Shown here one piece after another: positions 34,640-47,400 of a stretch of 64,000 nucleotides of DNA; position 1 is the stretch's first letter; each line of letters starts with the position of its first letter. The position numbers and the translations under genes are program-made. This stretch comes from Erodium maritimum. Taxonomy: Eukaryota > Streptophyta > Magnoliopsida > Geraniales > Geraniaceae. The stretch lies in assembly GCA_963921825.1 (NCBI GenBank), contig OY997592.1, forward strand, positions 30,793,730-30,857,729. Direction: 5' to 3'. Below the pieces are notes generated by a model. The model searched no databases, was not told the DNA's origin, and saw nothing but the letters and a program-made list of their open reading frames with translations.

Positions 34640-37600
34640 CTTCACTTCACCTCAGTTCAGTATTTATCTGATGAGGTTGATACGCCGCAGTACATGTTTG
34701 GATTTGTTATACGATCTAGGCTTTTAGCTTGCGCAATGGCCCTTGTGTTGTCGCAAGATGGATTCACCGGGCTAGATGGGTTTTTAATTACACCCAACCC
34801 TGCCGTGAATTTCCAAATCCACATAGCCTCCTTAGTTGCCTCTGCAACATCCATGTACTTGGCCTCTGTAGTAGATTCGGCAATGGTATCTTGCATTACG
34901 CTCTCCCAGCTAAAGCTCCGCCATTCAGCATAAACACATATCCTGACTGACTTCTAAAGTCATCTGGATTTGTCTTGGAAAACTAGCGTCTACTCATCCT
35001 TCGAAGACTAGTTCAACATCATCTTTCCCCCGGGTTAGAATGATGTCTACTGGTACAACATAAGGCTTACGAGTCGTCTGGTCTCATACATGTCATGGCA
35101 TATATGATCGATCCTGCCCCCAGGCGCATAGGATTTTCATCATCCTTTTCAGCTCATCAGGTGTCTTAGGACACTGAGTCTTGCTGAGATGAATGCCATG
35201 ACTAGTGGGTATGAGTCCTTTCTTTGAATCGAACATTAAGAACCTACTCAATTCCTTGTTCACATAGGTTCCCTGACTTAAATCCAAGACCCTCTTGGTG
35301 CGATCTCTACATATCTTAATCCTTAAGATATAAGAAGCATCGCCTAAGTCCTTTATTGAAAAACACTTCCTCAACCAAGCCTTAGTCTCGTGCAAGGTTG
35401 GGATGTCGTTTTGAATGAGAACCAGAAAGGTAATATTGCTCCCACTAGCCTTCTTATAAACGCAAGATTCATCCTCGTTCTTGATTAAGCCAAATCCAAT
35501 TACAGCTTCATCAAAACGAAGGATCCAACTCCGAGAAGTTCGTTTCAATCCATAAATGGATTTCAACAACTTATAAATCTTTCTTTTATCCTTCGGATCG
35601 TCAAAAACTTTGGGCCGAGACATACAAACGTACTCCGTCAAATTTCCATTTAGGAAATCGGTTTTGATATCCACTTGCCATATCTCGTAATTATGATACG
35701 CATTTATGTCAAGAAGAATTTGGATCGATTTTGACCATAGCCACTAAGGAGAAGGTTTCCTCATAGTCAATCCATTGGATCTGCCTATAACCTTTCGCCA
35801 CCAGTTGAGCTTTGTAGGTTAGAGGGTTGCCGTCCATGTCCATCTTCACCTTGAAGATCCATTTGCATCCGATGGTCCTCACACCATTGATGGGATCAAC
35901 CGGTTCCCAGACTCGGTTGTCCGACATGGATTGCATTTCCTCCCTCATGGCTCCCAGCCATAACTCGGAGTTGGGCCCATCCACGACTTCCCGAAAGGTG
36001 GCTGGATCATTGTGATCCACCATGACTTCATTGTCACCTCCGGATACCATATCTTGGAGGTGGAAGATTGATCCTTTCAAATCGCCTTGGACCTTCCGGA
36101 ATTGTAACAGGAATTGGTTCTTACTCTACGACAATCTCTGGCTCCTTTCTACTGGGTTGCCAATTGGTTTAGACAGATCTGTACCATCCTGAATTTCTTC
36201 GAGATGCACAGTCCTCCCAATGACGTCTTTGGAAACAAAACTCCTTTTCCATAAAGACCCACCCCATGCATCGAACACCATGTTCTCACTGGGATTGTAG
36301 AAGTAGTATCCCCTTGTTGCTTTGGGATACCACACGAAGGTGCATATCTCAGATCTTGGTTCGAGCTTAGTCGAAACCAAATGTTTCACATAAGCCTCAC
36401 AACCACAAATCTTTAGGAAGGACAAAGCGGGCATCATCCCATATCATTTTAAAATGGTGTCCCTTCCACACCCTTCGTCGAAGCCTGATTCACTATGAAT
36501 ACGGTCGTCTCTAGAGCATAATCCCAGAAAGAGATTGGGAGATCAGTCCAACTAATAATGGAACGGACCATTGTTTAACAATGTCCGATTTCTCCGTTTG
36601 GTTACACCTTTCATTTACAGTGTCCCAGGAGGAGTCCATTCCAAAAGGATCCCATTCTCTTTTAGATGATCTAATAACTCTGTGGTCAAGTATTTTCCAC
36701 CTCGATCCAACCGAAGTGCCTTAATACCTTTGTCGAGCTGGTTTTCTACTTTAGTCTTAAACTCTTTGAATTTATCAAAAGATTCAGACTTATGTCTCAG
36801 CGAATAGACATAACCATATTTACTGTAATCATCAGTAAATGTGATAAAGTAGTTAAAACCCCTCCTGGCAAGTGAAGTTATTGGTCTACACACATTCGAG
36901 TGTATCAGCCCCAATAATTCACCCGCCCTTTCATCGCGATCGATAAAAGGCCACTTTAGTCATTTTGCCCATCAAACAAACCTTGCACCTATCGATCGAA
37001 TGGAATTCGAATGAACCTGAAAGTCCGCACTTCTGAAGTGCTGATAGGTGCTTCTTGTTTATGCGACATAAATGACAGTGCCTTAACAGAGTTAGGTTTA
37101 AGTCGTTGGATTTAGACCTCTTGGTATTAACGGAATATATAGAACTTGAGGCATTGTTACCCATATCTAATATGTACAATCCTCCAACAAAGTCAGTACT
37201 GGTATAAAACATATCATTGCATAGAACATTGAAAACTCCATTTCCAATATTAACATTATATCATTCCTTGTCAAACACGGATACATATATAATATTCCTA
37301 CTAAAAGTAAGTATGCAATATACATTATACAGTACTAAGACAAGGCCTCTTGGCAAAGCAAGACTCATGGATCCTACAGCAGTTGCCACAACTCTGAGGT
37401 CCACTTCGTGCTTTCCAAACCTCTCCTACTTTCAGCCACCATATATAAGTGCATGTGTGAGATTCAGTCCTGGTATCTAATACCCATGAATCTTTGGAAG
37501 TAGAGAGATGTAGCTCTATAGAGTTAATACCGGATGAACGCACGGTCCCATCGCCCTTCCTTAGATCATCCAGGTTTCCTGATGAAGGCGCAGTCCTACT

Positions 37601-37700
37601 GCCCTTCTTCAGATCATCCACGCTATTTGATGAAGTCGTAGTCCCACTGCCCTTCTTCAGATCAGCCGTGAACTTCCTGTAATCCCAGTTCCAATGACCA
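34640..37700 (-). pseudogene. Copia pol relic (protease, integrase, RT, RNase H)
   Basis: In sense order: a CCHC knuckle region with LKKGSRTAPSSGNLDDLRKG linkers (37621-37500), protease-side SKDSWVLDTRTESHTCT (about 37490-37440), pre-integrase HLCRINKKHLSALQKCGLSG and RCKVCLMGKMTK (37080-36950), integrase core FITFTDDYSKYGYVYS, ALRLDRGGKYLTTELLDHLK and LLEWTPPGT (36870-36620), reverse transcriptase VWEPVDPINGVRTIGCKWIF (35930-35860), MDIKTDFLNGNLTEYVCMSR (35674-35615), KLLKSIYGLKRTSRSW (35580-35530) and RNase H AESTTEAKYMDVAEATKEAM (34890-34830). Reads as one former polyprotein with a handful of breaks. Confidence 0.87.
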
Positions 37701-37799
37701 GGCTATTGGCAGTAGAAGCAGACATTCTCATGTGTCTCATCTTTCCTGCCTAGTGCGCATGGGCCCCGCCCTTGCCACTTCCTATTCCCTTGTTGACCA

Positions 37800-38033
37800 T
37801 CAGAATATCCTTGGATCCCAGATCCCTGATATATTCTTCTCAGCAATTAATGACACTTCATGTAACTCTGATATGGTCTTAAAGACAGCCTTGTCAAGGA
37901 CATATTCTTTGCGTTCAGACTTGAGGACTATCCTCAAAATTCTGTACCAGTCAAAATAGTTTGTCCCATTTAGTTTGACCCTGTCAAGAATGGTTTTTAA
38001 TGACAAACTATTAATGCTCGCTGAATTTGCCAT
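37800..38033 (-). pseudogene. Copia gag relic
   Basis: Begins MANSASINSLSLKTILDRVK, followed by LNGTNYFDWYRILRIVLKSE, the N-terminal gag motif of plant Copia elements (NGxNYxxWxxxLxxxL). The same start occurs at 48947 in the plus-strand copy. Gag forms the particle in which reverse transcription takes place. Fragmentary. Confidence 0.82.
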
Positions 38034-39575
38034 TTGATCTACAACAGATAAAATTCAATCAGTAAACTGAATAAATTTTATGAAGATCAAGCTTAAACAC
38101 CAACAATCTATTCTATACCTTTAGAATCTAAAACCAAGATCCTTGATTCACTCGATCAAGTTGAACGAAGGCTCACCACTCAATCGAGCTACGTAGGTAG
38201 GACCCCGTCCAATCACATCCAATGTGACTCTTGGCTAGGGTATGTACTTAAGTACACGGCTTACCCTATCTGATACCCTAGCTCAACCCTAGCTGAGAAT
38301 CGTAGTCGGGTCCACCAATTTTCAACTATAACCCGCCACTATGTAGGTGCTCCGCTAAGGCGCACGACACCCACATATGTCGTCCAAACCTACTACCCCG
38401 CTTTCCTATGGATGCTCCGCTAAGGCGCACGACACCCATAGGACGGGGAGGTAGTAAGGTGTTGAGAATTGGGAGGTATCGGACATGACTCGTTTTTACT
38501 TGTCCGGTTGTGTTTAAAACTTTGGCACATCCTAGATGTGATGAGCACATCAACTACATTCCAAATGCAATGATGCCTCAAATTACATCCAATGTAATTA
38601 TTCCTTTGAACCCGTCAACTACATCCAATACAATGACGGTTCTAAGGGTTCACACACAAGGATTAAAATTCCAATTTTATCTTTGCATGTGAGGTGATAT
38701 GCTCGGTAAATAAAGTTAAGCATGCAATTCTAAAACACATAGAATTAAACATGCATAAAATAAACCAAGCATAAAGCGATAAATGTGCACATAATAGCCC
38801 CCTAAACTAACTCCCACTAGCTTCTTGAGCTCCACCGACTCCAAGCCGATGCCAACACCCGAAAAGCTACCAAATGACCTTTTCGCCCTTTCTTCGTCTT
38901 GAGTAAAAAATTACAATTTAATACACGACTCGAAGTCGGGAATAAATAAATATTACAAACAAGTGGTTCGACGACCACACCTTGAAAGAATAATTACACG
39001 CTAACTCTAACGGCTCGCAGGCCGTGAAAAGCGATAAATAATTAAATCGAGCTCGGGGATATTATGTACACCATACCAACATCACATCACACATCATGTT
39101 ATCAAACAAGCATGTTATCAAACATCATGTGATTTTCCGGTTTTATTTAATAGCCAAGTTTCGAAATTTTTTTGATGCTCGATTTATCGAAACCGTTCAC
39201 AAATGAAACTTTTGAACATTTGATCTTCGAGTTCGTCATGACGGTTCCAAACTCGTCATAACTAACAAAACGGTTTAGCCTTGGCATATCAACCATCCAA
39301 TGGTCATGCTTGGCCTAGCTCCGTCCAACGGAGCACCGTTCGGTCCCGGTTTCGGCTCCCCGAGAGTCCCGCTCCCGAGACCCGAAAAATCAAATTTTTT
39401 TCAAAATTTCCAGATTTGAAATAATTTTCAAAAATTCATTTTACATGCATTAAATCCATGAACAAGAATTTAAAACATGTTATCAAACAATTTAGCAAAA
39501 CAACATGCCAAAAAACGAAACTTTCAAGCAAAAACGAAACTTTGAACACCGTCTTGTGAATCCCGAAGGTAGCAC
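38034..39575 (-). other. Untranslated leader of the Copia element
   Basis: About 1.5 kb between primer site and gag with no long reading frame. Contains two copies of GCTCCGCTAAGGCGCACGAC near 38345-38430 and short repeats AATTACATCCAATGTAATTA near 38580. The plus-strand copy has the same leader at 47401-48946. Confidence 0.75.
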
Positions 39576-39588
39576 GGCTCTGATACCA
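39576..39588 (-). other. Primer binding site of the Copia element
   Basis: GGCTCTGATACCA on the plus strand, complement TGGTATCAGAGCC, one base from the LTR end CAACA. Matches plant initiator-Met tRNA. Confidence 0.9.
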
Positions 39589-39589
39589 C

Positions 39590-40147
39590 TGTTGGGTCTC
39601 GAGGTAGGGTTGGAGATGAACCAACTCGCAGCGGAAAATCAATGAAAACCAAGAGACGATTAAAACCATGAAACAACTAACAAAGAATGGATTCACAAGA
39701 GAAAAATTCGGCACTAGTTCTTACCAAAACAAGAACACCGGTTAACGAATGATTGGCTTGAGTCTCCAAGACGCCTACGTATCCACATGGGAATCAAAGC
39801 CACGTAGTTCTTCTCTTTGAGAACTCAAGAACACAAAAATGGAGGTGGAAACTAGCCAAACCCGAAATGGCCATGGAAGAGGGAGAGAAAATGTGTTTCC
39901 TATTCTTGTCTTGTGTTTGTTATGTTGAAAAAAGATGACTTAAACATAACAAAACCCATACTTGTCCAACTAAAGGCATGGGACAAGTATGGTGTCAAGT
40001 AAGGTGTAAATAGGACAAAGTATGGCAAGACAAGATTGGGTTAGCTGGTGAATCACCAACACCTTAACCTTTGTCTTGCTTACTTAGTACTAATTAATCA
40101 AGACTTGATTAATTAGTTCCATGGGCCTTGGTTGCATGGGCCTTTCA
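39590..40147 (-). repeat. Copia LTR, partial (5' LTR in element sense)
   Basis: The 558 bases from TGTTGGGTCTCG to GGGCCTTTCA match the family LTR. LINE sequence follows at once. Confidence 0.88.
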
Positions 40148-40925
40148 GGTGATCTCTTACTTGTTATCCCCCCATTAACTCAATCTTGCCTCACCAAGTC
40201 CAATTCTGATCACAGACCTTTAATCCTCTATAATAACATTATGGATTGGGTTCCAAGTCTATACAAGTTTCTAAACATTTGGCTGGAGGATGCAAGAATT
40301 TTACATGCAGTCTCAACTTTCTAGGCCACCTGTTCAGTTTAGGTTCCCCTCAATATATTTTATGGATGAAACGCAAATTATTAAGGGCAGATCTAAAGAA
40401 ATGGAACAATCAAGTCTTTGGTAAGCTAGAAACTCATAAACAACACTTGACCATTACAATCAATCTCCTAGCCATCATAGTTGAATCTAGGAATCTTACA
40501 GACCAAGAAAGCTCAGAAAGAGGAGCCTTTTAGGCTTAAATAATCAAAAAATACAAGCTCCTTGCCAAGTTGTGGAGCCAAAAGACTAGGAGAAAATGGT
40601 TTCTTGATGGGACAATGGCTCAAATTACTTCCAAAGACTAGCAAATTATAAAGGAACCAGAAAAAAGATAACATTTATTTGTATCAATGGTATTACTTTA
40701 ACATATCTTGCTCAAATTAAAGTAGCTGTTATAGATCATTGCAGCAAAAGGTTTGAAAGTGAGAATTCAAAATTTCTTGAATTAGATGGACTTCCTTTCA
40801 GCTCTATATCTTGACAAGAAAGATCATGGCTTGAAAAGCCTTTTCTGGAAGAAGAAATTTTACAAGCAATCATGGCTTGCATTGAAGAAAAAGCCACAGG
40901 TCCAGATGGTAATGAAATAAAATTA
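40148..40925 (+). pseudogene. LINE ORF2 fragment: endonuclease end and RT start
   Basis: Carries the C-terminal endonuclease block SDHRPLIL (40209-40232) and then a long linker with RRKWFLDGDNGSNYFQRLAN-like text around 40580-40640 in shifting frames. It ends in EEKATGPDG (about 40884-40910), the conserved RT block 1 of plant L1 elements. It continues the ORF2 begun at 29191; roughly 400 bases of endonuclease are missing between the two pieces. The RT palm and all downstream domains are absent here because CACTA-related sequence follows. Confidence 0.78.
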
Positions 40926-43900
40926 AATCGAAAACGAAATTGAGTAGACGATATCCATAATTCACAAATTTAGACCCCTTAGATTCATATTGTTGTAAAA
41001 CAGTACCCTATAGTGTTGAATAAAAAAAATTACATTCATTTGTATTAGGAATCGAGGATATGAGCAAAAGAACCCAAAATTTTTTCTCTGTTTTGATTCA
41101 TTACCGACCCAATATTATTGGGTCGATAATGATTGAAAACAGAGACTAAATTTACTCTTTTTTTGTTCTTTTCCTCGTTTCTAAGTACAAATACGATGAT
41201 GTGTTACATGACTAAATATTTCATTGAAATAAACTTATGTTTGTTGCCAATACAATTTATTCTTCGTCGTTAATCGATTGGTCGTCCGATAGATACTCTA
41301 TTTCTTCCTCATCAGACGACATGTCATCGTTGAACTCTTCTTCTTCATCATCATCATCATCAGACTGCATGACATCGTCTTCATCGTCATCCTTGATATC
41401 AAACAATGGCGCGGATTCATCGATAATATTTGTATGGAGATCATCTAGTTCAATCAATGCCAGGAGCGGAATAGATGATGGAATAAGCTCTTAGTATGCC
41501 TCATCTAGTTCATTGTGTCAATGGTAGTGTGGTCCCATGTAGCCATTCGATGCTTAAAATCATTTAAGTGAGAATGTTCATTGTTGTAAGTCACAGTAAA
41601 TTGTTCGATCAAGCGAGAGCATTCGACAAGACAGTTTGTCATGATCGTCCAATGTGCAAGCATTACCTCGTTGTCAATCAACTTTTTCCTTATGGGAACC
41701 GACGGTTGTACAAGTGTTTTCATAAAAACACTTATTCCAAGGGTCTTTCGGGGGTTCTTTAATGGTGGTTCCGGCACGAAGATACAGATTGATGCTCGTG
41801 GAACATCGATGATGAATGTATGCCTCGGCGATGCAACCCTCGGGATAACTCTTGTTTCGTACCCATCGTTTGTAGTATCCGAGTTCCCTTCATCATCATA
41901 CAGATAATGAAATTATTAATTAATATCATGATCAGTATAAATGCAGTAATTAATGCATTACCCTAGAATACTACATATGAACTAGGAGGACTTGTAAACG
42001 GTCTTGTTCTTGATATCTCTTTTGCACATAATACAATCTTGTTCTTGATATCTCTTTTGCACATAAGGTTTGGAAGAAACGGGAAAGCTCACAAATGACA
42101 TCGGCCACGGGTGGTGCCACGTACGGTCGTATCATTATAGGCAGTATACGCTGAAGCAAAACATGCATGTCGTGCGTCTTCAAGCCAGGAAACTTCTTGT
42201 CTTTAATTTGGATCTTGTTGTTCAACCTTCCAACATAGCCCACTGGATAACGTGTCAATGCAAGTCTTGTAAGAACTTCCTCACACTTATTTGGCATAAC
42301 AATGTAGTTAGCATGTGGCATTTCAATCCTGGATCCGTTTGTAACGGGCCATAATTCTTCATGCACACCTTTGTCCACCCACATGCGTCTCGCTTTCTAG
42401 TCATCTTTTGTTTTACCAGGAAAGTTTAGGAGTGTTCCGAGAAGATTGTCAAAGACATTTTTCTCAATATGCATCACGTCTAAGGTGTGTCTTGTTTGCA
42501 ACCTATGCCAATAAGGGAGATCCGAAAATATCGAGACATGTGTCCAACACAACTTTTTCTGCCTTTGATTGTTCGAACGAGCAAACTTTGGATGCAATGA
42601 TTGTTTTGGATAATGTTCCGTGTCTTGAATTATTTTCCTATAAACTTGACCCTCTAAAGGTCGGGGCCTTGATACGCGTTGCTCCTTTCCACCAGTTTTG
42701 CAGTAATACTTCTTGGTGTGCCTGGCCATGCGAAATTTATGGGTGATTGGTAAGGCCTTCTGTGCCTCTTGGTAATACATCCTATTGTGACCGTACTCCC
42801 CATCAATGTCATCCATATATACGGGGCATGCCTTGTACCCTTTTGTCTGAATGCCCCTTAAAATCTCTAAACCAGGAAAGTCGCTGATGGTCCACATGAA
42901 TGCGACATGCATAGGGAATGTATCATGAAGCAATGCATCATAGGTCACAGCCCTAACTTCCCACAGCTCTAACAACTCGTCAATTACAGGCCGCATCAGA
43001 TTGTTAAGACATTTTCCAAGTAACTTCGGACCTGATATAAACAACGTCATTAGGTCATAATCTTTATTCATGCACATGTCCGGCGGTAAGTTGTAAGGCA
43101 TGACACCGATGGGTCATGTGCTGTAAGGGACATCAGTTGCATTAAATGGGAAAATCCAATCGGTGGCCAATGCAAGACGCACATTGCGGGTTTCTGATGT
43201 AAACGTAAGGAAATCCCAATCAAAACTTTTCCACACATCGTCGTCTGCTGGATGAATCATCAAATCGTCTTACTCCATCATATTCTTGCATTATTTCATC
43301 TTCTCTACAATATATTATAAATTGTACAACTTCTCCAACTATGGAGTTATTGGGAAATGCTTAACGGTCTTCCTCGCCTTCTGTTACCTGCTCGCTGTTG
43401 TCTCGTACCGAGGCTCTTAACAAGCTGGACACCACATCCAATTCATCCTTTTTAGTATAAACAACACCCATTTACGCACGCATCATACTTCACATAACCC
43501 ATCCTGCTCCTTACCGCTTTTTACGCATTTGCAAAAGATTCTGGAAATGTGTTACCTTTCGAAAACAACGGCTTCAAAACCTTACAATTGTCATCAAAAG
43601 CTGTGTTTGACGTGTTATGTTTCTCCTTTACCGACAACAACTTCATAATTGTCTCCAATCTATTGTGTGTTGATCCTTCGTACAACAATGTTTGTTGGAC
43701 ACTCAACATTTGTTTGTACCTCTCAGCTTGTTCTTCTACAACTGAGCTATCAGTGTCATGATTCATCACATGATCATCAACATCATTATTCATCACATTA
43801 TCATTATCAACAACAATATTGTTACGGAATGGAAACGCATCTTCCACGTACTGCCTTGGTGGATCATATCTCGTGACTTCTTCCGTCACCATAATTGACA

Positions 43901-44312
43901 TCGATGCACGGTTAGCCTTATCCTCTCTATTCCGTTCTGCGAGTTTTGCAAATGTCTTGGGCATTAGGTGCTCTTCACCGTGATATTTCTATACTGTGTA
44001 AGTTGACATGAACCCTCGTTTTTGCAAGTTCTCCACAATCACATCAAATTGGTAGGGATGGACATTACAACATTTTATACATGGACACTTAAATATATTA
44101 CCATAATATGGAATCAATTGTTCACCAAATGTTAGAGAAATAACCTCACGCCGACTTTATGCATGTTATGTTTCGGTGGCAACTCGTCCAACTCCTGGCA
44201 TCCTACAATCAAATTTATGTTACAATTAATTAAAATGTATTAATACGTCCATAACAACATATCTAACAAAACATTACTAATATATATATATATATATATA
44301 TACACACATGTA
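40926..44312 (-). mobile_element. CACTA (En/Spm) transposon carrying TNP2, decayed
   Basis: A TNP2-type transposase gene occupies most of the segment on the minus strand. The 3' side at 40940-41060 (ATATCCATAATTCACAAATT, TTCATATTGTTGTAAAA) matches the core of the non-autonomous CACTA element at 13950-14090. Neither CACTA terminus nor a subterminal array survives: the left side abuts a LINE fragment and the right side a MULE terminus. A (TA)n microsatellite lies at 44278-44302. Confidence 0.78.
41240..44170 (-). pseudogene. TNP2-like CACTA transposase, broken
   Basis: TNP2 is the DDE-type enzyme of CACTA elements and acts on their CACTA ends in the nucleus. Sense order: a transposase-associated domain (about 44150-43980) with FKCPCIKCCNVHPYQFDVIV and YHGEEH; a linker (43964-43521); the catalytic Transposase_21 region with RLALATDWIFPF (about 43180), MPYNLPPDMCMNKDYDLMTL (43101), GPKLLGKCLNNLMRPVIDEL, then MHVAFMWTISDFPGLEILRG and KGYKACPVYMDDIDG; RHTLDVMHIEKNVFDNLLGT near 42460; then FPGLKTHDMHVLLQRILPIM (42384-41971); an AHWTIMTNC C-terminal block (41777-41505); and an acidic tail of mostly D and E (41457-41257). 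Frame changes and stops, for instance between 43101 and the upstream catalytic part, leave it inactive. Some breaks may be introns. Confidence 0.82.
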
Positions 44313-44560
44313 GGGACGCAATCAGGTGCGAACCACCTGTAATGTGTGAACCTGCGAACTGCATCAGGTTCGTCCATGTATCATCAATGCGCGCCATCTA
44401 CGGCTCAGAGCTAAGCATGCGAAAGCGCATAAATAAGAACCAATTCTGAGCCACACGCCTCTGCTCAGAGAAAAGATGGAATTTAAACTTTAATTAACGC
44501 GCGTCTATTTTAAGAAACCCAAATTCTCTCGCAAAATAGAATGCTAATTTCCGCAATATA
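44313..44560 (+). repeat. Probable MULE terminal repeat
   Basis: Starts GGGACGCAATCAGGTGCGAA, then ACCACCTGTAATGTGTGAAC. No partner in inverted orientation was found within the window and no 9-bp duplication could be paired. The assignment is by resemblance. Confidence 0.45.
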
Positions 44561-44689
44561 GACCTGCTCTTCTGAGATCTTAAGGCAGACCAGATGGTCG
44601 TAGATACATACTGGTAACCACAACGCTAGTCATTTTTTCGGTCAAAATATCACAAAAAGTATTTGCTTTCGAAAATAGAAACAGATAAA

Positions 44690-45430
44690 GAGATCTTCAT
44701 TCTCAGACTAGCTCTTCTACATCTGCAAACAAAAATAACTGTATCATCAAATATTTCACTTTGCTTTCCTGGCCTATCATGTTGTCCTCTTTCGCTTATC
44801 CGCAAACGATTTACTCTTTATTTGCAAACGAGTGTGTCAATATCCTCATCTAAATCCAGAACCAAAAAAAACCCCAAAACAGAACCCTAACCCGTATAAT
44901 ACCAACCACTGCTTGCAGTATCTGCAGTATGCTATGATGATATACTCAAAACATAAAAATGTGTTTGTATTTTGGTTTACTTAAGTCTAGATTGCATTGT
45001 TTGCAAACTAGGATGATTATATTCTCAAACAATAAACAATAAACCCTCAAAACTCAACACTAAATAAATCAAAAGCAACCATGGTGTCTCAAATCTTGCT
45101 TGTTCTATCTGCAATCTAAAATGATGATTTACTTAAACATGAAAATATGGTTGTATAGTGAGTCAATGACTATAGCTTGCTTTATTCACAAACCGGCATT
45201 GTTGTATTTGCAAACGAGAATAACTGTATCGTCATCTATATCCAGAACCCAAAAAACCCCAAAACAGAACCCTAACCACCCTATAATCCGAAAACACTGC
45301 TTGCTGTATCTTCAACATGGTATGATGATATACTAAACCATGAAAATATGCTTGAATAGTGGGTCAATGAGTATAGCCTGCTTTATTTGCAAACTGAAAT
45401 TCTTGTATTTGCAAACGAGAATAACTGTAT
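44690..45430. repeat. Imperfect long tandem repeat in the MULE subterminal zone
   Basis: Two to three units of roughly 400 bases share TTTGCAAACGAGAATAACTG, ATCCAGAACCCAAAAAACCC, CCAAAACAGAACCCTAACC and TATGATGATATACT...CATGAAAATATG. Shared blocks begin near 44725/44820, 45205 and 45405. No coding potential. Confidence 0.75.
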
Positions 45431-45519
45431 CCACAAACCAATAATAAAATAAAACGTGACTGATTTCATATGATTAAAAGATTTAGTTTCCACAAAAAAA
45501 AGATTAAATACTATAGTAA

Positions 45520-45700
45520 TTAAGCATCATTATCGTTGTCTCCGTCGCTATCATCATCATCATAATCATCCTAGAAATCTTCTTCATCTTCGACAACTCC
45601 TTCCACATGATCCTCCCCATATGGGTCTATGTTATCTTCTTCTTCCTCCACTTCCTCTTGTCTCTCTTGCTGTTCTTTATCATCCTCCTCATGGACATCC
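45520..45700 (-). pseudogene. 3' end of an acidic-tail gene, minus strand
   Basis: The minus strand reads a run of E and D ending NDNDA and a stop near 45522, with EEDDKEQQERQEEVEEEEDN at about 45690-45630. One stop codon interrupts the tail. Highly acidic C-termini of this kind occur in proteins of plant transposons; the CACTA gene at 41257-41457 has a similar one. The rest of the gene would lie to the right but is replaced by the Copia element at 45701. No domain can be named. Confidence 0.45.
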
Positions 45701-47387
45701 TGTTAGTCTTAGTGCCCGTAGTTCAATCCTAAATGTCCAAATGTATATATCATCATTAGCAATAAAATTAAAGCGGCTTTATATTACTTACGTGTTGGAG
45801 TAATATATCGATGTGTGCTCTGATCTAAGCCCACCATGCGAATAGAACCATAGATCGAGATAGATCACACTCGATGGGTCCCTAGTCAACAAAGCTTCAC
45901 TAGAAGCGACTAGTATGAAAGATGGCTCTTTATGGCTTACGTTCTGTTAGTCATTGGAATGGGATTCCGGAGTCTGATCATAGATATCATGTGGGACATG
46001 ATATTGGACGACCCGCCCTGAATATGTTCCATAGATTAAGTCATGAACATATTCAGTGTCGTATCTTGTCATGTATCCTTAGACCAAGGAGTCTTTGTGA
46101 TCGCTATGTAGTCAACAACTGAGTTTGACCTGAGCCTAACGTTGTCCGTAACAGGGCTTCCATAACGGCTAGGATTAGCTTGGGGACGGGCTACATGAGT
46201 GACACGAAAGGCGGCTAAGGGATTTATCCCTCATACTGAGGTATGGGAAAAATATCGGTTCTCGGCCGCTTGATCGAGAGTGACTGAAAGAATAGCATGG
46301 CCATGCACATGATACTGGGTATCATATATTCAGTTATCTCACATATCAAGGAACAGTGATTGAGAATAATAAGGATGACGGCTCTATGCCTTATCTCAAT
46401 CAGGATATCGGAGATAAAAGGATAACGACAGGGACGACAGAAAGGTTAGAATCGACAAGGTCGATTCGTTATGCAGTTTCAGGCAATACTAAAGTCTCGT
46501 TAGTTGCCACTTAAATAGGATCAAGTAAAATGAGATTTTACGTTGATCTATTGACATGCATAAACCTAAGGGTCACACCGGAGGATGAAACTCATTGACA
46601 CATTTATGGAGAATGGCCAAAAGGGAGTTGTCTCGGGACATGACCAAAATTGGGTTTTGGGTCATGTTCCCGTAAGTGAATAGGAATTTAAGGATCGAGA
46701 CAAGGCTTGGAGTCTTGGGATTGATCGCGTCGGATAATGTTGGACATTTCCGGTATGGAAGGCTTGGAGGCGATGAGCGAATCACGGGACCTAGTTGGAA
46801 ATGTCCACGGGCCATGTTCCAAGAGGCCCATGAAAGGCTCATGCAACCAAGGCTCATGGAACTAATTAATCAAGTCTTGATTAATTAGTACTAAGTAAGC
46901 AAGACAAGGATTAAGGTATTGGTGATTCACCACCTAACCCAATCTTGTCTTGCCATACTTTGTCCTATTTACACCTTACTTGTCACCATGCTTGTCCCAT
47001 GCCTTTAGTTGGACAAGTATGGGGTTTGTTATGTTTAAGTCATCTTTTTTCAACATAACAAACACAAGACAAGAATAGGAAACACATTTTCTCTCCCTCT
47101 TCCATGGCCATTTCGGGTTTGGCTAGTTTCCACCTCCATTTTTGTGTTCTTGAGTCCTCAAAGAGAAGAACTACGTGGCTTTGATTCCCATGTGGATACG
47201 TAGGCGTCTTGGAGACTCAAGCCAATCATTCGTTAACCGGTGTTCTTGTTTTGGTAAGAAATAGTGCTGAATTTTTCTCTTGTGAATCCATTCTTTGTTA
47301 GTTGTTTCATGGTTTAATCGTCTCTTGGTTTTCATTGATTTTCCGCTGCGAGTTGGTTCATCTCCAACCCTACCTCGAGACCCAACA
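45701..47387 (+). repeat. Copia 5' LTR, 1687 bp
   Basis: TGTTAGTCTTAGTGCCCGTA at the start and CGAGACCCAACA at the end, the sense orientation of the family LTR. The primer site GTGGTATC follows at 47388. Confidence 0.92.
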
Positions 47388-47400
47388 GTGGTATCACAGC

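Larger units (their letters stand above)
32820..40147 (-). mobile_element. Ty1/Copia element, minus strand, nearly full internal region
   Basis: Left LTR 32820-34505, internal region 34506-39589, right LTR part 39590-40147. Internal order in sense is primer site, about 1.5 kb leader, gag, protease, integrase, reverse transcriptase, RNase H, polypurine tract, the Copia order with integrase before reverse transcriptase. The two LTRs differ at roughly 9 of the 558 shared bases by eye, so the insertion is young (well under one to two million years at usual plant rates). The coding part nevertheless has several breaks, so the copy is a fossil. Confidence 0.9.

Noticed and set aside
39576-39588. 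tRNA gene fragment
   Set aside because: It is only the primer binding site of a Copia element; the same is true at 11651, 28857 and 63207.
41237-41494. Serine-rich 85-codon open frame on the plus strand
   Set aside because: It is the antisense of the acidic tail of the CACTA transposase.
44278-44302. (TA)n tract as a regulatory site
   Set aside because: A plain microsatellite at the border of two transposons.
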